This document shows, in pieces, positions 37,358-46,332 of a stretch of DNA of 64,000 bases (positions within the stretch are counted from its first letter, which is position 1; the number at the start of each line of letters is the position of its first letter). The notes beneath the pieces were generated by a model, which saw only the letters and a list, made by a program, of their open reading frames with translations, had not been told where the DNA came from and did no database searches. The DNA comes from an uncultured Bacteroides sp. GTDB taxonomy: Bacteria > Bacteroidota > Bacteroidia > Bacteroidales > Bacteroidaceae. The stretch lies in the NCBI RefSeq assembly GCF_910585845.1, contig NZ_CAJUHF010000002.1, positions 79,390-143,389 of the forward strand, read 5' to 3'. Both the position numbers and the translations under genes were made by a program.

Positions 37358-38110
37358 TTATTCTCCCAACTCTTTCTTAATCCAGTCATACCCTTTCTCT
37401 TCCAGCTCCAAAGCCAGTTCCGGTCCTGCCGTCTTCACGATGCGGCCTTTGTAGAGTACGTGTACGATGTCGGGCTTTATGTAATCCAGCAAACGCTGGT
37501 AGTGGGTAATGACGATAGTACTGCTTTCCGGCGTCTTCAGTTTGTTCACTCCTTCGGCAACGATACGCAACGCGTCGATATCCAGTCCGGAGTCCGTTTC
37601 ATCGAGGATGCTCAGACGCGGTTCCAGCATCGCCATCTGGAAGATCTCATTGCGTTTCTTCTCACCACCGGAGAATCCCTCGTTCACAGAACGGTTTGCC
37701 AACTTATTGTCCAGTTCCACAACCGCGCGTTTCTCACGCATCAGTTTCAGAAACTCGCTTGCGCTGAGGGCAGGCAGATGCTTGTACTTACGTTGCTCAT
37801 TCACCGCCGCACGCATGAAGTTCACCATGCTCACACCCGGAATCTCCACCGGATACTGGAAACTGAGAAAGATGCCTTCATGACTGCGATCCTCCGGTGA
37901 AAGTTCCAACAGGTCCTTACCGTTGAAAGTCACGCTACCCTTTGTCACTTCAAAAGCCGGGTTACCCACCAACACAGATGAAAGGGTACTCTTACCGGAA
38001 CCGTTCGGTCCCATAATGGCGTGTACCTCGCCTGCCTTTACCGACAGGTTGATTCCTTTCAATATCTCTTTGCCATTGATGCTGGCATGCAGGTCTTTTA
38101 TCTCTAACAT
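37358..38110 (-). CDS. sufC: SufC, ATPase of the Fe-S assembly complex
   Basis: Cytoplasmic ABC-type ATPase of SufBC2D. 250 residues from the ATG at 38110 (MLEIKDLHASINGKEILKG); the longer frame to 38164 runs through an intergenic repeat and is not used. Walker A GPNGSGKST lies near residues 33-41, the variant signature FSGGEKKRNEIFQMA near 145, and Walker B with LSILDETDSGLD near 165, all typical of SufC. It lies between sufB and sufD on the same strand. Confidence 0.96.
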   Translation of the reverse strand: MLEIKDLHASINGKEILKGINLSVKAGEVHAIMGPNGSGKSTLSSVLVGNPAFEVTKGSVTFNGKDLLELSPEDRSHEGIFLSFQYPVEIPGVSMVNFMRAAVNEQRKYKHLPALSASEFLKLMREKRAVVELDNKLANRSVNEGFSGGEKKRNEIFQMAMLEPRLSILDETDSGLDIDALRIVAEGVNKLKTPESSTIVITHYQRLLDYIKPDIVHVLYKGRIVKTAGPELALELEEKGYDWIKKELGE

Positions 38111-38123
38111 GATATTTGATTTT

Positions 38124-38205
38124 GAACTTTGAATCATGAACTTTGAATCATGAATCGCCTGCACGGCCCATTCATCACTCCTAATTCATAATCTATAATT
38201 TATAA
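38124..38205. repeat. 14-bp tandem duplication and AT-rich mirror between sufB and sufC
   Basis: GAACTTTGAATCAT occurs twice in direct succession (38124-38137 and 38138-38151) and is followed by ATTCATCACTCCTAATTCATAATC-type words that partly mirror it. It is of the same microrepeat style as the division cluster gaps. Confidence 0.55.
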
Positions 38206-38214
38206 TTTCAATAA

Positions 38215-39672
38215 TTATCCCACGCTTCCCTCCAGAGAGATGGCAAGCAGTTTCTGCGCTTCCACAGCAAACTCCATAGGCAGTTTGTTCAGCACCTCCT
38301 TGGCATATCCGTTCACGATCAGACCTACGGCGTCTTCTGTAGAGATACCGCGCTGGTTACAGTAGAAGATCTGGTCTTCACTAATCTTGCTGGTCGTCGC
38401 TTCGTGCTCCACGACTGCCGTTTCGTTATGGATGTCCATATAGGGGAAGGTGTGCGCACCGCATTTGTCGCCCAGCAACAGAGAGTCACACTGGCTATAG
38501 TTGCGCACATTGTCTGCTTTCTGCGCCACACGCACCAAACCGCGGTAGGAGTTCTCACTGTGTCCGGCAGAGATACCTTTGCTGACAATCGTACTGCGGG
38601 TATTCCTGCCCAAGTGTATCATCTTTGTACCCGTGTCCGCCTGCTGGTAGTTGTTCGTCACCGCCACACTGTAAAATTCAGCCGAAGAGTTGTCTCCCGT
38701 CAGGATACAGGAAGGATACTTCCACGTAATGGCGGAGCCTGTTTCGACCTGTGTCCACGAGAGTTTGCTATCCACACCCTTGCAGTTGCCGCGCTTGGTC
38801 ACAAAGTTATATACTCCGCCCTTGCCTTCCGCATCGCCCGGATACCAATTCTGCACGGTGCTGTACTTCACTTCGGCGCGGTCGTGCACCATAATCTCTA
38901 CGATAGCGGCATGCAACTGGTTTTCGTCGCGCATCGGTGCCGTACATCCTTCCAGATAAGAAACATACGAGTCGTCATCTGCCACAATCAGCGTCCGCTC
39001 AAACTGTCCCGTGTTGCGGGCATTGATACGGAAATAGGTGGACAGCTCCATCGGGCAACGCACTCCCTTCGGAATATAGACAAATGAACCGTCGGAGAAG
39101 ACTGCCGAGTTCAATGCGGCAAAGAAGTTGTCACGATATCCCACTACGGAACCCAGATATTTCTGCACTAAGTCGGGATGTTCGCGTACGGCTTCGCTGA
39201 TGGAACAAAAGATGATGCCTTTCTCCATCAACGTCTCCTTGAAAGTAGTCTTCACAGATACGGAATCCATCACGGCATCCACCGCCATGCCACTCAACGC
39301 CATCTGTTCTTCCAACGGAATGCCCAGTTTATTGAAAGTCTTTATCAACTCCGGGTCCACCTCATCCATGCTTTTCGGAGCATCTTTCTTCTTTGCCATC
39401 GGATCGGCATAGTATGAAATCGCCTGATAATCTATCTCTGGTATGCGAAGATGTGCCCATGTAGGCATCTCCAGCGTCAACCAGTAACGGTATGCCTTCA
39501 AACGGAACTCCAACAGCCATTCCGGCTCGTTCTTCTTTGCAGAGATCAGTCGTATGACGTCTTCATTCAGCCCACGCTCAATCACTTCCGTGTGTACGTC
39601 GGTCGTAAAGCCATACTTGTACTTCTCTTGAGTAAGTTCCTTTACATATTTATTAGGTTCTTCGGGTTGCAT
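38215..39672 (-). CDS. sufB: SufB, Fe-S cluster scaffold
   Basis: Main scaffold of the SufBC2D complex. 485 residues from the ATG at 39672 (MQPEEPNKYVKELTQEKYKY); the extra residues to 39735 come from the cvpA end and are not used. Family words are YYADPMAKKKDAPKSMDEVD, GVRCPMELSTYFRINA, EGCTAPMRDENQLHAAIVE and KRGNCKGVDSKLSWTQVETG. The conserved Cys in CQSLLLGDKCGAHTFPY appears as CDSLLLGDKCGAHTFPY. It begins 4 bp after cvpA, so the two are one transcript. Confidence 0.96.
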   Translation of the reverse strand: MQPEEPNKYVKELTQEKYKYGFTTDVHTEVIERGLNEDVIRLISAKKNEPEWLLEFRLKAYRYWLTLEMPTWAHLRIPEIDYQAISYYADPMAKKKDAPKSMDEVDPELIKTFNKLGIPLEEQMALSGMAVDAVMDSVSVKTTFKETLMEKGIIFCSISEAVREHPDLVQKYLGSVVGYRDNFFAALNSAVFSDGSFVYIPKGVRCPMELSTYFRINARNTGQFERTLIVADDDSYVSYLEGCTAPMRDENQLHAAIVEIMVHDRAEVKYSTVQNWYPGDAEGKGGVYNFVTKRGNCKGVDSKLSWTQVETGSAITWKYPSCILTGDNSSAEFYSVAVTNNYQQADTGTKMIHLGRNTRSTIVSKGISAGHSENSYRGLVRVAQKADNVRNYSQCDSLLLGDKCGAHTFPYMDIHNETAVVEHEATTSKISEDQIFYCNQRGISTEDAVGLIVNGYAKEVLNKLPMEFAVEAQKLLAISLEGSVG

Positions 39673-39676
39673 TATT

Positions 39677-40180
39677 TTATTTAAGTATATATTGTTCAGT
39701 AACTTCTTTTGCTGCCGGAAAGAATATACCGGCAAACTCTTTCATCGGATAGTATAACACCGAATCCTCCTTCATTGTTTTGCTCATCAATGTATTATCG
39801 AAGTCTATAAACTCAACAACACAAATCAGCAGGCTGGTCAGCAACATGAATTTCAATGCGCCTAGTCCCGCACCGAGCCAACGGTTGAGCCAACCCAGCG
39901 AAACGGCTTCCATCGCCTTGGTCAGCACGGAAGCTACCAGAAGAAACAACAACGGCACAACTACCCAAATAGCAACAAATGCCAATATCTGCGCAAACGT
40001 CATGGAATCCATTATCTTAGAGAATACACGCTCGGCAACGGATACATAAAGGGTCTTCGCAGCCAGCAAGCCGACAATCAACCCTAAGATGGATGCCAAT
40101 TGCTTGATGAAGCCTTTGATAAAACCAATGACTGCTCCCGCACCGATCACCACCAATATGATGATATCTATTGTTGTCAT
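39677..40180 (-). CDS. CvpA-family inner-membrane protein
   Basis: 167 residues from the ATG at 40180 (MTTIDIIILVVIGAGAVIGF). Four hydrophobic segments and the conserved GFIKGFIKQLASILGLIVGL loop identify the CvpA family, named after a colicin V production gene. The cellular role is unsettled, with envelope stress tolerance reported in some bacteria. It lies between infB and sufB. The longer upstream frame runs through a hairpin repeat and is rejected. Confidence 0.88.
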   Translation of the reverse strand: MTTIDIIILVVIGAGAVIGFIKGFIKQLASILGLIVGLLAAKTLYVSVAERVFSKIMDSMTFAQILAFVAIWVVVPLLFLLVASVLTKAMEAVSLGWLNRWLGAGLGALKFMLLTSLLICVVEFIDFDNTLMSKTMKEDSVLYYPMKEFAGIFFPAAKEVTEQYILK

Positions 40181-40192
40181 AGCTAAAAGAAA

Positions 40193-40275
40193 TGAGAGTT
40201 GAGAATGGAGAATGGAGAGTTGGCTGCGCAATAATGCTGCAAATAACTCTCAACTCCCGATTCTCAACTCTCAAC
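40193..40275. repeat. Hairpin microrepeat between infB and cvpA
   Basis: The left arm GAGAGTTGAGAATGG-AGAATGG-AGAGTTG repeats AGAATGG. The right arm CAACTCCCGATTCTCAACTC mirrors it. The loop is about 25 nt. It sits inside an otherwise tight operon and lacks a T tract. Confidence 0.55.
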
Positions 40276-40280
40276 TACTA

Positions 40281-43200
40281 TTACAGAGTTTGTTTTACTT
40301 CTATTTCTTCGTAAGACTCGATGATATCGCCTACCTTGATATCATTGCAGTTGGTCAGGCTGATACCACACTCGAAATTAGTACCAACTTCTTTCACATC
40401 GTCTTTGAAACGTTTCAAGGCGTTAATCGCACCGGTGAAGATCACAATACCGTCGCGGATAAGACGTGCCTTGTCGCTACGTTTTACCTTTCCGGTCTTC
40501 ACTACCGCACCGGCAACAAGACCTACCTTAGAGATGTTGAATACTTCGCGTACTTCTATGGTTGCTGTCACCTGTTCCTTCAATTGCGGTGCCAACATAC
40601 CTTCCATAGCGGCTTTCACCTCTTCGATAGCATCGTAGATGACTGAATACTTGCGTATATCCACACCTTCGTTTTCTGCCAGTCTTGCCGCAGCATTCGA
40701 CGGACGTACTTGGAAGCCAATGATAATGGCATCGGAAGCAGCAGCCAGTGATACATCGGATTCGGAGATGGCTCCAACGCCCTTGTGTATCACGTTCACC
40801 TGTATCTGTTCGGTAGACAGCTTGATCAGTGAATCGCTCAAAGCCTCGACAGAACCGTCCACGTCGCCCTTGACAATGACGTTCAGTTCGTGGAAGTCTC
40901 CTAAAGCCAGACGACGACCGACTTCGTCCAAAGTCAACATCTTCTGAGTACGCAAGCCTTGTTCACGCTGCAACTGTTCGCGCTTATTGGCAATCTCGCG
41001 TGCCTCCTGTTCGGTTTCGAGCACGTGGAACGTGTCGCCTGCGGCAGGCGCGCCGTTCAGACCAAGAATAAGTACCGGCTCGGAAGGACCTGCCTCCTTC
41101 ATGCGTTGGTTACGTTCGTTGAACATGGCCTTCACTTTACCGTATGCCGTACCTGCCAGCACGATGTCACCTACGTGCAGCGTACCGTTGGATACCAACA
41201 TGGTAGCTACGTAACCACGTCCCTTATCCAGTGATGACTCGATGATGGAACCCGTGGCTCTACGGTTCGGGTTGGCTTTCAGTTCAAGCATTTCGGCTTC
41301 CAGCAACACTTTCTCCAGAAGGTCGTTCACACCCAATCCTTTCTTGGCTGAGATATCTTGCGACTGGTATTTTCCACCCCACTCTTCGACGAGGAAGTTC
41401 ATGGCGGCCAGTTCTTCTTTTATCTTGTCGGGGTTGGCTGTCGGTTTATCAATCTTGTTGATCGCAAACACAATGGGTACACCTGCTGCCATGGCATGGT
41501 TGATAGCCTCTTTGGTCTGCGGCATGACGTTGTCGTCGGCAGCGACGATGATGATGACCACGTCCGTCACTTTGGCACCACGCGCACGCATGGCGGTGAA
41601 GGCTTCGTGACCCGGAGTATCGAGGAAGGTGATCCGGCGTCCGTCTTCCAACTTCACGTTGTAGGCACCGATGTGCTGGGTGATACCTCCCGCCTCGCCG
41701 GCAATGACGTTCGCCTTACGGATATAATCGAGCAAAGAAGTCTTACCGTGGTCGACGTGTCCCATGACGGTCACAATCGGGGCGCGCGGTTCGAGGTCTT
41801 CTTCGGCATCTGCTTCTTCAACGATGGCTTGCGCCACTTCCGCGCTGACGTACTCGGTCTTGTAGCCGAACTCTTCTGCCACCAGGTTGATGGTTTCAGC
41901 ATCCAGACGCTGGTTGATGGAAACCATGATACCGATGCTCATACAGGTAGCGATGACCTGCGTAACGGATATGTCCATCATGTTTGCCAGCTCGTTTGCC
42001 GTAACAAATTCAGTGAGTTTCAGCACTTTGCTTTCCGCCATTTCGCGATCTTCCATCTCCTGCATACGGTTGGAAACCATTTCGCGTTTGTCCTTGCGGT
42101 ATTTTGCGGTCTTGCTCTTACCCTTGGACGTGAGCCGTGCCAAAGTCTCTTTTACTTGCTTGGCTACGTCTTCTTCCTTGACCTCCTGCTTGATGACGGG
42201 CTTCTTGAAACGATCTTTGTTACGGCCGCTCTTGCCACCACCCTGATGATTGTTGGCGCCGCCCTGCGGTTTGCCGCCGTTACGGTTTTCCCCGCCACGC
42301 TGGAAGTTGGAAACATTATTTATATCTACTCTCTCCTTATTGATACGTAGACGTTTCTTCTTGTTGCCATTGGCGTCGGTATCCTTTCCCTTGCCATCTT
42401 TCATTTTGCCATCTTCGCGACGGATCTCCTTGATGATGGCTTCTTTCATCTGCTTCTTCTGATCCTGGCGCATCTTCTCCTTTTCCTCGCGCTCCTTTTT
42501 TCTTTCTTCCTTACTTTTCTTTTTGGGGCGCGTGGATTGGTTCAGTGTAGCCAAATCAATCTGACCGATGATGTTGATTTTGGAAACAAACTCCGGTTTA
42601 TGTATGGTGAAGATTTCCTCTTCGTCGTTCTTAGCAGGTGTTTCTTTAGTCACAACCGGCTTTGTTTCTTCCTTGGCAGACGCCACAGGAGCTGGTGTTT
42701 CTTTTTTCATTTCTTCTTTATGGTGTGCTTCCGGAGCTTTTTCCGGTTGTTCTTCTGTAGCCTTTTTCGGTTGTTCTTCCCGTGCGACCTTTTGGGAGAC
42801 TGCGGATGCCGTTTCGTTCTGCGTTTCCGGCTGTGCAACCTGCTTCGGTTGCAGTTCCGGTTGCGAGTTGGCTTGCAGCTCCGTCACGGATTCTTTCTTC
42901 ACTTCGGGTTGCGGTTCTTTTTGGGTTTCGGGTTGGGAGTGCTGTTCCGCTTTGGGTTGGAGCTGCGGCTCCGGTTTGCTTTCCGGCTGGGGCTGAGATG
43001 CTTCTTTAGGCATCGGCTCCGACTGTTCTGCTTTCTTTTCTTCTACTTTCTCCACTACCGGTTTGCGGTTGTTCAGTCTGTCGAGGTCGATTTTTCCTAC
43101 AGGTTTGAATTTCGGGCGTACATCTTCGGGGATCACGGTTTTGATTTCCTCTACTTTTGCTTTCTCCGTAGTTTCCGCTTCATATCCGTCGATAGATACA

Positions 43201-43427
43201 GAAGCTTTGTTGCGGTCTTTGTTCTGCCGTTCTTGAATGAAACGTTCCGATTCAAGTCTGAGGTTCTTATCTGTACTGAACTCTTTCACGAGCAAGGCGT
43301 ATTGCTCTTCTGAAATTTTTGTATTGGGGTTTGCCTCAACGGCAAATCCTTTCTTCTGTAGGAACTCAACTACCGTTGAAATTCCTACATTCAAATCTCT
43401 TGTTACTTTATTTAACCTTATCGTCAT
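40281..43427 (-). CDS. infB: Translation initiation factor IF-2
   Basis: GTPase placing initiator tRNA on the ribosome. 1048 residues, long because of the N-terminal region. An IF2_N domain occupies about 1-55 (MTIRLNKVTRDLNVGISTVV). A low-complexity stretch rich in Glu, Gln, Pro and Lys covers about 105-260. A basic Gly/Asn/Lys-rich linker covers about 330-425. A second IF2_N-like domain lies near 480. The G domain begins near 552 with GHVDHGKTSLL, followed by DTPGHEAF and NKIDKP, then domains II-IV. It lies between nusA and cvpA in the conserved rimP-nusA-infB order. Confidence 0.97.
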   Translation of the reverse strand: MTIRLNKVTRDLNVGISTVVEFLQKKGFAVEANPNTKISEEQYALLVKEFSTDKNLRLESERFIQERQNKDRNKASVSIDGYEAETTEKAKVEEIKTVIPEDVRPKFKPVGKIDLDRLNNRKPVVEKVEEKKAEQSEPMPKEASQPQPESKPEPQLQPKAEQHSQPETQKEPQPEVKKESVTELQANSQPELQPKQVAQPETQNETASAVSQKVAREEQPKKATEEQPEKAPEAHHKEEMKKETPAPVASAKEETKPVVTKETPAKNDEEEIFTIHKPEFVSKINIIGQIDLATLNQSTRPKKKSKEERKKEREEKEKMRQDQKKQMKEAIIKEIRREDGKMKDGKGKDTDANGNKKKRLRINKERVDINNVSNFQRGGENRNGGKPQGGANNHQGGGKSGRNKDRFKKPVIKQEVKEEDVAKQVKETLARLTSKGKSKTAKYRKDKREMVSNRMQEMEDREMAESKVLKLTEFVTANELANMMDISVTQVIATCMSIGIMVSINQRLDAETINLVAEEFGYKTEYVSAEVAQAIVEEADAEEDLEPRAPIVTVMGHVDHGKTSLLDYIRKANVIAGEAGGITQHIGAYNVKLEDGRRITFLDTPGHEAFTAMRARGAKVTDVVIIIVAADDNVMPQTKEAINHAMAAGVPIVFAINKIDKPTANPDKIKEELAAMNFLVEEWGGKYQSQDISAKKGLGVNDLLEKVLLEAEMLELKANPNRRATGSIIESSLDKGRGYVATMLVSNGTLHVGDIVLAGTAYGKVKAMFNERNQRMKEAGPSEPVLILGLNGAPAAGDTFHVLETEQEAREIANKREQLQREQGLRTQKMLTLDEVGRRLALGDFHELNVIVKGDVDGSVEALSDSLIKLSTEQIQVNVIHKGVGAISESDVSLAAASDAIIIGFQVRPSNAAARLAENEGVDIRKYSVIYDAIEEVKAAMEGMLAPQLKEQVTATIEVREVFNISKVGLVAGAVVKTGKVKRSDKARLIRDGIVIFTGAINALKRFKDDVKEVGTNFECGISLTNCNDIKVGDIIESYEEIEVKQTL

Positions 43428-43494
43428 ACTAAAAATTTAATGAATAATGTGGAGAAAGAAGTTGGTGCAAACAGAAACAGTGCCGTCCGGCATT

Positions 43495-44811
43495 TTATTC
43501 TGTTTCGGGTTCTGCTTCAGGCTCAACTTCGGGCTCCGGTCCGTGGTCGGGTTCGCCTTCATCGAACTCCATTCTTAAAATGCGTAATACCTCGTCCACC
43601 GTTTCTTCTTCCAGGTCGGTCCGCTCGATGAGCATCTCGCGGGGGGCGTTCAGTACGGATTTGGCGGTATCGATGCCTATTGCTTTGATGGCGTCGATTA
43701 CCCATCCGTCGATTTCATCTCTAAACTCGTCGAGGTAGATGTCTTCGTCTTCTACGGTCTGGTCGAGTTCGCGGAAGACGTCGATGGTGTACTCGGTCAG
43801 CATGCTGGCGAGCTTGATGTTCAGACCTCCCTTACCGATGGCGAGCGAGACTTCTTCGGGACGAAGGTAGACTTCGGCCTTGCGTTCTTCTTCGTTCAGG
43901 CGGATGGATGAAATCCTTGCGGGGCTGAGGGCACGCTGTATGAACAATTGTGTGTTGTTCGTATAGTTGATTACGTCGATATTTTCGTTGCGCAATTCGC
44001 GGACGATGCCGTGGATGCGGCTTCCTTTGACGCCGACGCAGGCTCCTACGGGGTCGATGCGGTCGTCGTAGGATTCGACGGCTATCTTGGCGCGTTCGCC
44101 GGGGATGCGGGCTATCTTCTTGATGGTGATCAGTCCGTCGTTGATTTCGGGGACTTCCATTTCGAAGAGGCGCTGGAGGAAGAGGGGCGAGGTGCGCGAA
44201 AGGATGATTTTCGGGTTGTTGTTCTTGTTGTCGACGCGGGCTACTACGGCGCGGGCGGTTTCGCCTTTGCGGTAGAAGTCGCTCGGGATTTGTTCTCCTT
44301 TGGGCAGGAGCAGTTCGTTTCCTTCGTCGTCGAGCAGGAGCATTTCTTTCTTCCAGATCTGGTAGACTTCGGCGTTGATGATGGTGCCTACTTTATCAAT
44401 ATATTTGTTATAGAGACTGTCTTTCTCCAGTTCCAGAATCTTTGAGGCCAGTGTCTGGCGCAGGTTCAGGATGGCGCGGCGTCCGAAGTTGGCAAAGATG
44501 ACTTCGTCGGTCACTTCTTCGCCTACTTCGTATGATGCGTCTATTTTTTGGGCTTCCGAGAGGGCGATCTGCATGTTTGGGTTTTCGAGGTCTTCATCTG
44601 CCACTACTTCGCGGTTGCGCCATATTTCGAAGTCTCCTTTATCGGGATTCACGATTACGTCGTAGTTTTCATCGGTACCGAACATCTTTGCTATCACGCT
44701 ACGGAACGACTCTTCGAGCACGCTCACCATGGTGGTCCTATCGATATTTTTCAGTTCCTTAAATTCCGAAAATGTATCTATCAAGCTGACAGTTTCTACT
44801 TTTTTGGCCAT
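43495..44811 (-). CDS. nusA: NusA, transcription elongation/termination factor
   Basis: RNA polymerase-associated factor acting in pausing, termination and antitermination. 438 residues. The N-terminal RNAP-binding domain (about 1-130), S1 domain (about 135-200) and two KH domains (about 230-370, with DPVGACVGVKGSRIHGIVRE and SLAIGKGGLNIKLA) are in order. The C-terminus is a short acidic tail of alternating Glu and Pro, without the E. coli acidic repeats. It starts 4 bp after rimP. Autocontrol of the operon, as in E. coli, is possible; see the leader hairpin at 45303. Confidence 0.96.
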   Translation of the reverse strand: MAKKVETVSLIDTFSEFKELKNIDRTTMVSVLEESFRSVIAKMFGTDENYDVIVNPDKGDFEIWRNREVVADEDLENPNMQIALSEAQKIDASYEVGEEVTDEVIFANFGRRAILNLRQTLASKILELEKDSLYNKYIDKVGTIINAEVYQIWKKEMLLLDDEGNELLLPKGEQIPSDFYRKGETARAVVARVDNKNNNPKIILSRTSPLFLQRLFEMEVPEINDGLITIKKIARIPGERAKIAVESYDDRIDPVGACVGVKGSRIHGIVRELRNENIDVINYTNNTQLFIQRALSPARISSIRLNEEERKAEVYLRPEEVSLAIGKGGLNIKLASMLTEYTIDVFRELDQTVEDEDIYLDEFRDEIDGWVIDAIKAIGIDTAKSVLNAPREMLIERTDLEEETVDEVLRILRMEFDEGEPDHGPEPEVEPEAEPETE

Positions 44812-44815
44812 AGTT

Positions 44816-45283
44816 CTATTTAAAACTGATTAAGTATTTAGTATATTTTATTTCATCGTATGCAAAGGTTTCGTCCTCTTGTTCCATCCGGGGGCGTTTG
44901 GCTCCTTCGGGTTTCACTTTTTTCTGGGTGGTGAGGGTGAAGTGTTGCTCGTCGGCGTCTTTGAGTACACCGCACAGTTTGCGTCCGTTTTTTTTAAGGA
45001 CTTCCACTTCTTCGCCGATGTGGTTGCGGTATTGTTGCAGCACTTTGAACGGCTGTCCGATGCCGGCAGATCCCACTTCCAGTTCATAGTCTTCTTCTTC
45101 GCGGTTCAGTCTGGACTCGATATATCGGCTCAGTTCCACACAATCTTCGATCCAAACGCCTTCTTTGTGGTCGATTTCCACCACGATCTTGTCGTCGGGG
45201 CTGACTGTTACTTCTACCAGGAAGTACTCTTTTCCTGCCAGCCATTCGTCAACGATTTGGCAAACAATTTTTTTTTCTATCAT
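44816..45283 (-). CDS. rimP: Ribosome maturation factor RimP
   Basis: Assists maturation of the 30S subunit. 155 residues, the usual length. Family words VEIDHKEGVWIEDCVELSRY (about residues 35-54) and YELEVGSAGIGQPFKVLQQY (about 66-85, where the typical SSPGLDRPL motif is changed) are present. It is the first gene of the rimP-nusA-infB-cvpA-suf series, with a well-formed promoter about 66 bp upstream. Confidence 0.93.
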   Translation of the reverse strand: MIEKKIVCQIVDEWLAGKEYFLVEVTVSPDDKIVVEIDHKEGVWIEDCVELSRYIESRLNREEEDYELEVGSAGIGQPFKVLQQYRNHIGEEVEVLKKNGRKLCGVLKDADEQHFTLTTQKKVKPEGAKRPRMEQEDETFAYDEIKYTKYLISFK

Positions 45284-45302
45284 TGATTAACTATATAAGA
45301 AC

Positions 45303-45328
45303 AAAAAAAGGAGCTTGATTGCCCCTCC
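45303..45328 (-). promoter_or_regulatory. Possible attenuator in the rimP-nusA leader
   Basis: On the minus strand GGAG (45325-45328) and CTCC (45310-45313) flank an 11-nt loop, followed directly by seven T (45303-45309). The stem is short, so the strength is doubtful. It is located between the promoter at 45350-45380 and the rimP start. Confidence 0.3.
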
Positions 45329-45349
45329 ACCTTTCATCCATTGCGGTTG

Positions 45350-45380
45350 CAAATATAAGAATAATCTGTTCGACTACAAA
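45350..45380 (-). promoter_or_regulatory. Promoter of the rimP-nusA-infB-cvpA-suf series
   Basis: On the minus strand -33 TTTG (45377-45380), 19-nt spacer, -7 TATATTTG (45350-45357): a perfect Bacteroidetes promoter. The start should lie near 45344, giving a leader of about 60 nt. Confidence 0.82.
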
Positions 45381-45519
45381 ATATTAGAGGAAAAAAGAAT
45401 CATTTAGTGTCTGTTTAAATTTTGTTCGCCTTATTTTGAGAGTTCTTTCCGGGGATGTTTTTCTGTTTTTATGGGGAGGATAGCGGGTTAGGCGATGAAT
45501 AGAAACAGGGGGAAAAAGC

Positions 45520-45607
45520 GGGAAGGGACGGGGAAAGGGGGCGGAAGGGACCGGGAAAGGGTTCGGAAGAGACTCAGAAGGAGTTGAAAAGGGGTTCGGG
45601 AGGGGGT
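45520..45607. repeat. 11/22-bp-period purine-rich array G (eight 11-bp units)
   Basis: Units of 11 bp: GGGAAGGGACG, GGGAAAGGGGG, CGGAAGGGACC, GGGAAAGGGTT, CGGAAGAGACT, CAGAAGGAGTT, GAAAAGGGGTT, CGGGAGGGGGT. Alternate units match best, so the higher-order period is 22 bp. The strand asymmetry (nearly all purine) could favour triplex or G-rich structures. It lies between the divergent promoters of rimP and the 45859 gene. The remaining 45381-45825 stretch has no gene. Confidence 0.75.
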
Positions 45608-45798
45608 GGATAGAAGTTTTTGAAGACGTTTCACACGTTTTTTTGATATTCGGGAGGGGTAAAAGCGTGCCGAGGGGTTTGTGGATTGGGCTAAGGAGGC
45701 GGGGTGTTTTCTGTTTATGGAGTAATTTGTCTTTCGTTTTTTAGGGGTGGCCTGTCGGGGTAATGATTTCGGAGGAGGGTTTCTGATTTGTCGGGATG

Positions 45799-45833
45799 TT
45801 TGTCGATGGGTTTAATTTTAATCGTTACATTTG
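45799..45833 (+). promoter_or_regulatory. Promoter of the 45859 gene
   Basis: TTTG at 45799-45802 and TACATTTG at 45826-45833, with a 23-nt spacer, a little longer than ideal. The leader is about 20 nt. Confidence 0.5.
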
Positions 45834-45858
45834 CACGGACTTCTAAATTCGATTTATT

Positions 45859-46257
45859 ATGGCACATCGTCTGAACACTAACAAGCAGTTTATGATAGGC
45901 AATGGCATACTGGCTTTTGCTGTGATTTTCGTCGTGGTGATCTTTGTCTACATGAGCCTGCGCCTGCAAAGGCAGAAGGATGCGGAACGCAACTTCATCG
46001 AGATGTATACGATTACGCTGACCAGGGGGTTCGTGGGGGATTCGCTTTCTCTGCTGATCAACGACAGCGTGCTTGTCAACCAAAGAATCGCCGAGGAGCC
46101 TTTCAGTATCGACGTCAGGCGCTTCGCCGAGCAGAGTGCGCTGCTGATTGTGGACAATGCGACGGAGGAGTTGTCGCTGTTCGAGCTGGGCGAGAGGGGC
46201 GGAACGTACCGGTTCGAGAAGGAGAACGGGGAGGTGAAGCAGTTGGCGAGGAGGTGA
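45859..46257 (+). CDS. Conserved hypothetical protein with one membrane anchor
   Basis: Function unknown. 132 residues. A basic N-terminus (MAHRLNTNKQ) is followed by one membrane segment (about 12-32, IGNGILAFAVIFVVVIFVYM) and then a soluble, mixed-charge domain of about 100 residues with LTRGFVGDSLSLLINDSVLV and SALLIVDNATEELSLFEL. Topology predicts the C-terminal domain outside the cytoplasm. A good -7 box in front supports it as a real gene. It is convergent with the envelope operon that ends at 46588. Confidence 0.7.
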   Translation: MAHRLNTNKQFMIGNGILAFAVIFVVVIFVYMSLRLQRQKDAERNFIEMYTITLTRGFVGDSLSLLINDSVLVNQRIAEEPFSIDVRRFAEQSALLIVDNATEELSLFELGERGGTYRFEKENGEVKQLARR

Positions 46258-46332
46258 CGGCGGGCACGGACTTGTGGAGCCACGTAGCCAACAATGCAAC
46301 TATAACGGAGGCGGGAAACGGCCGATTAACTT

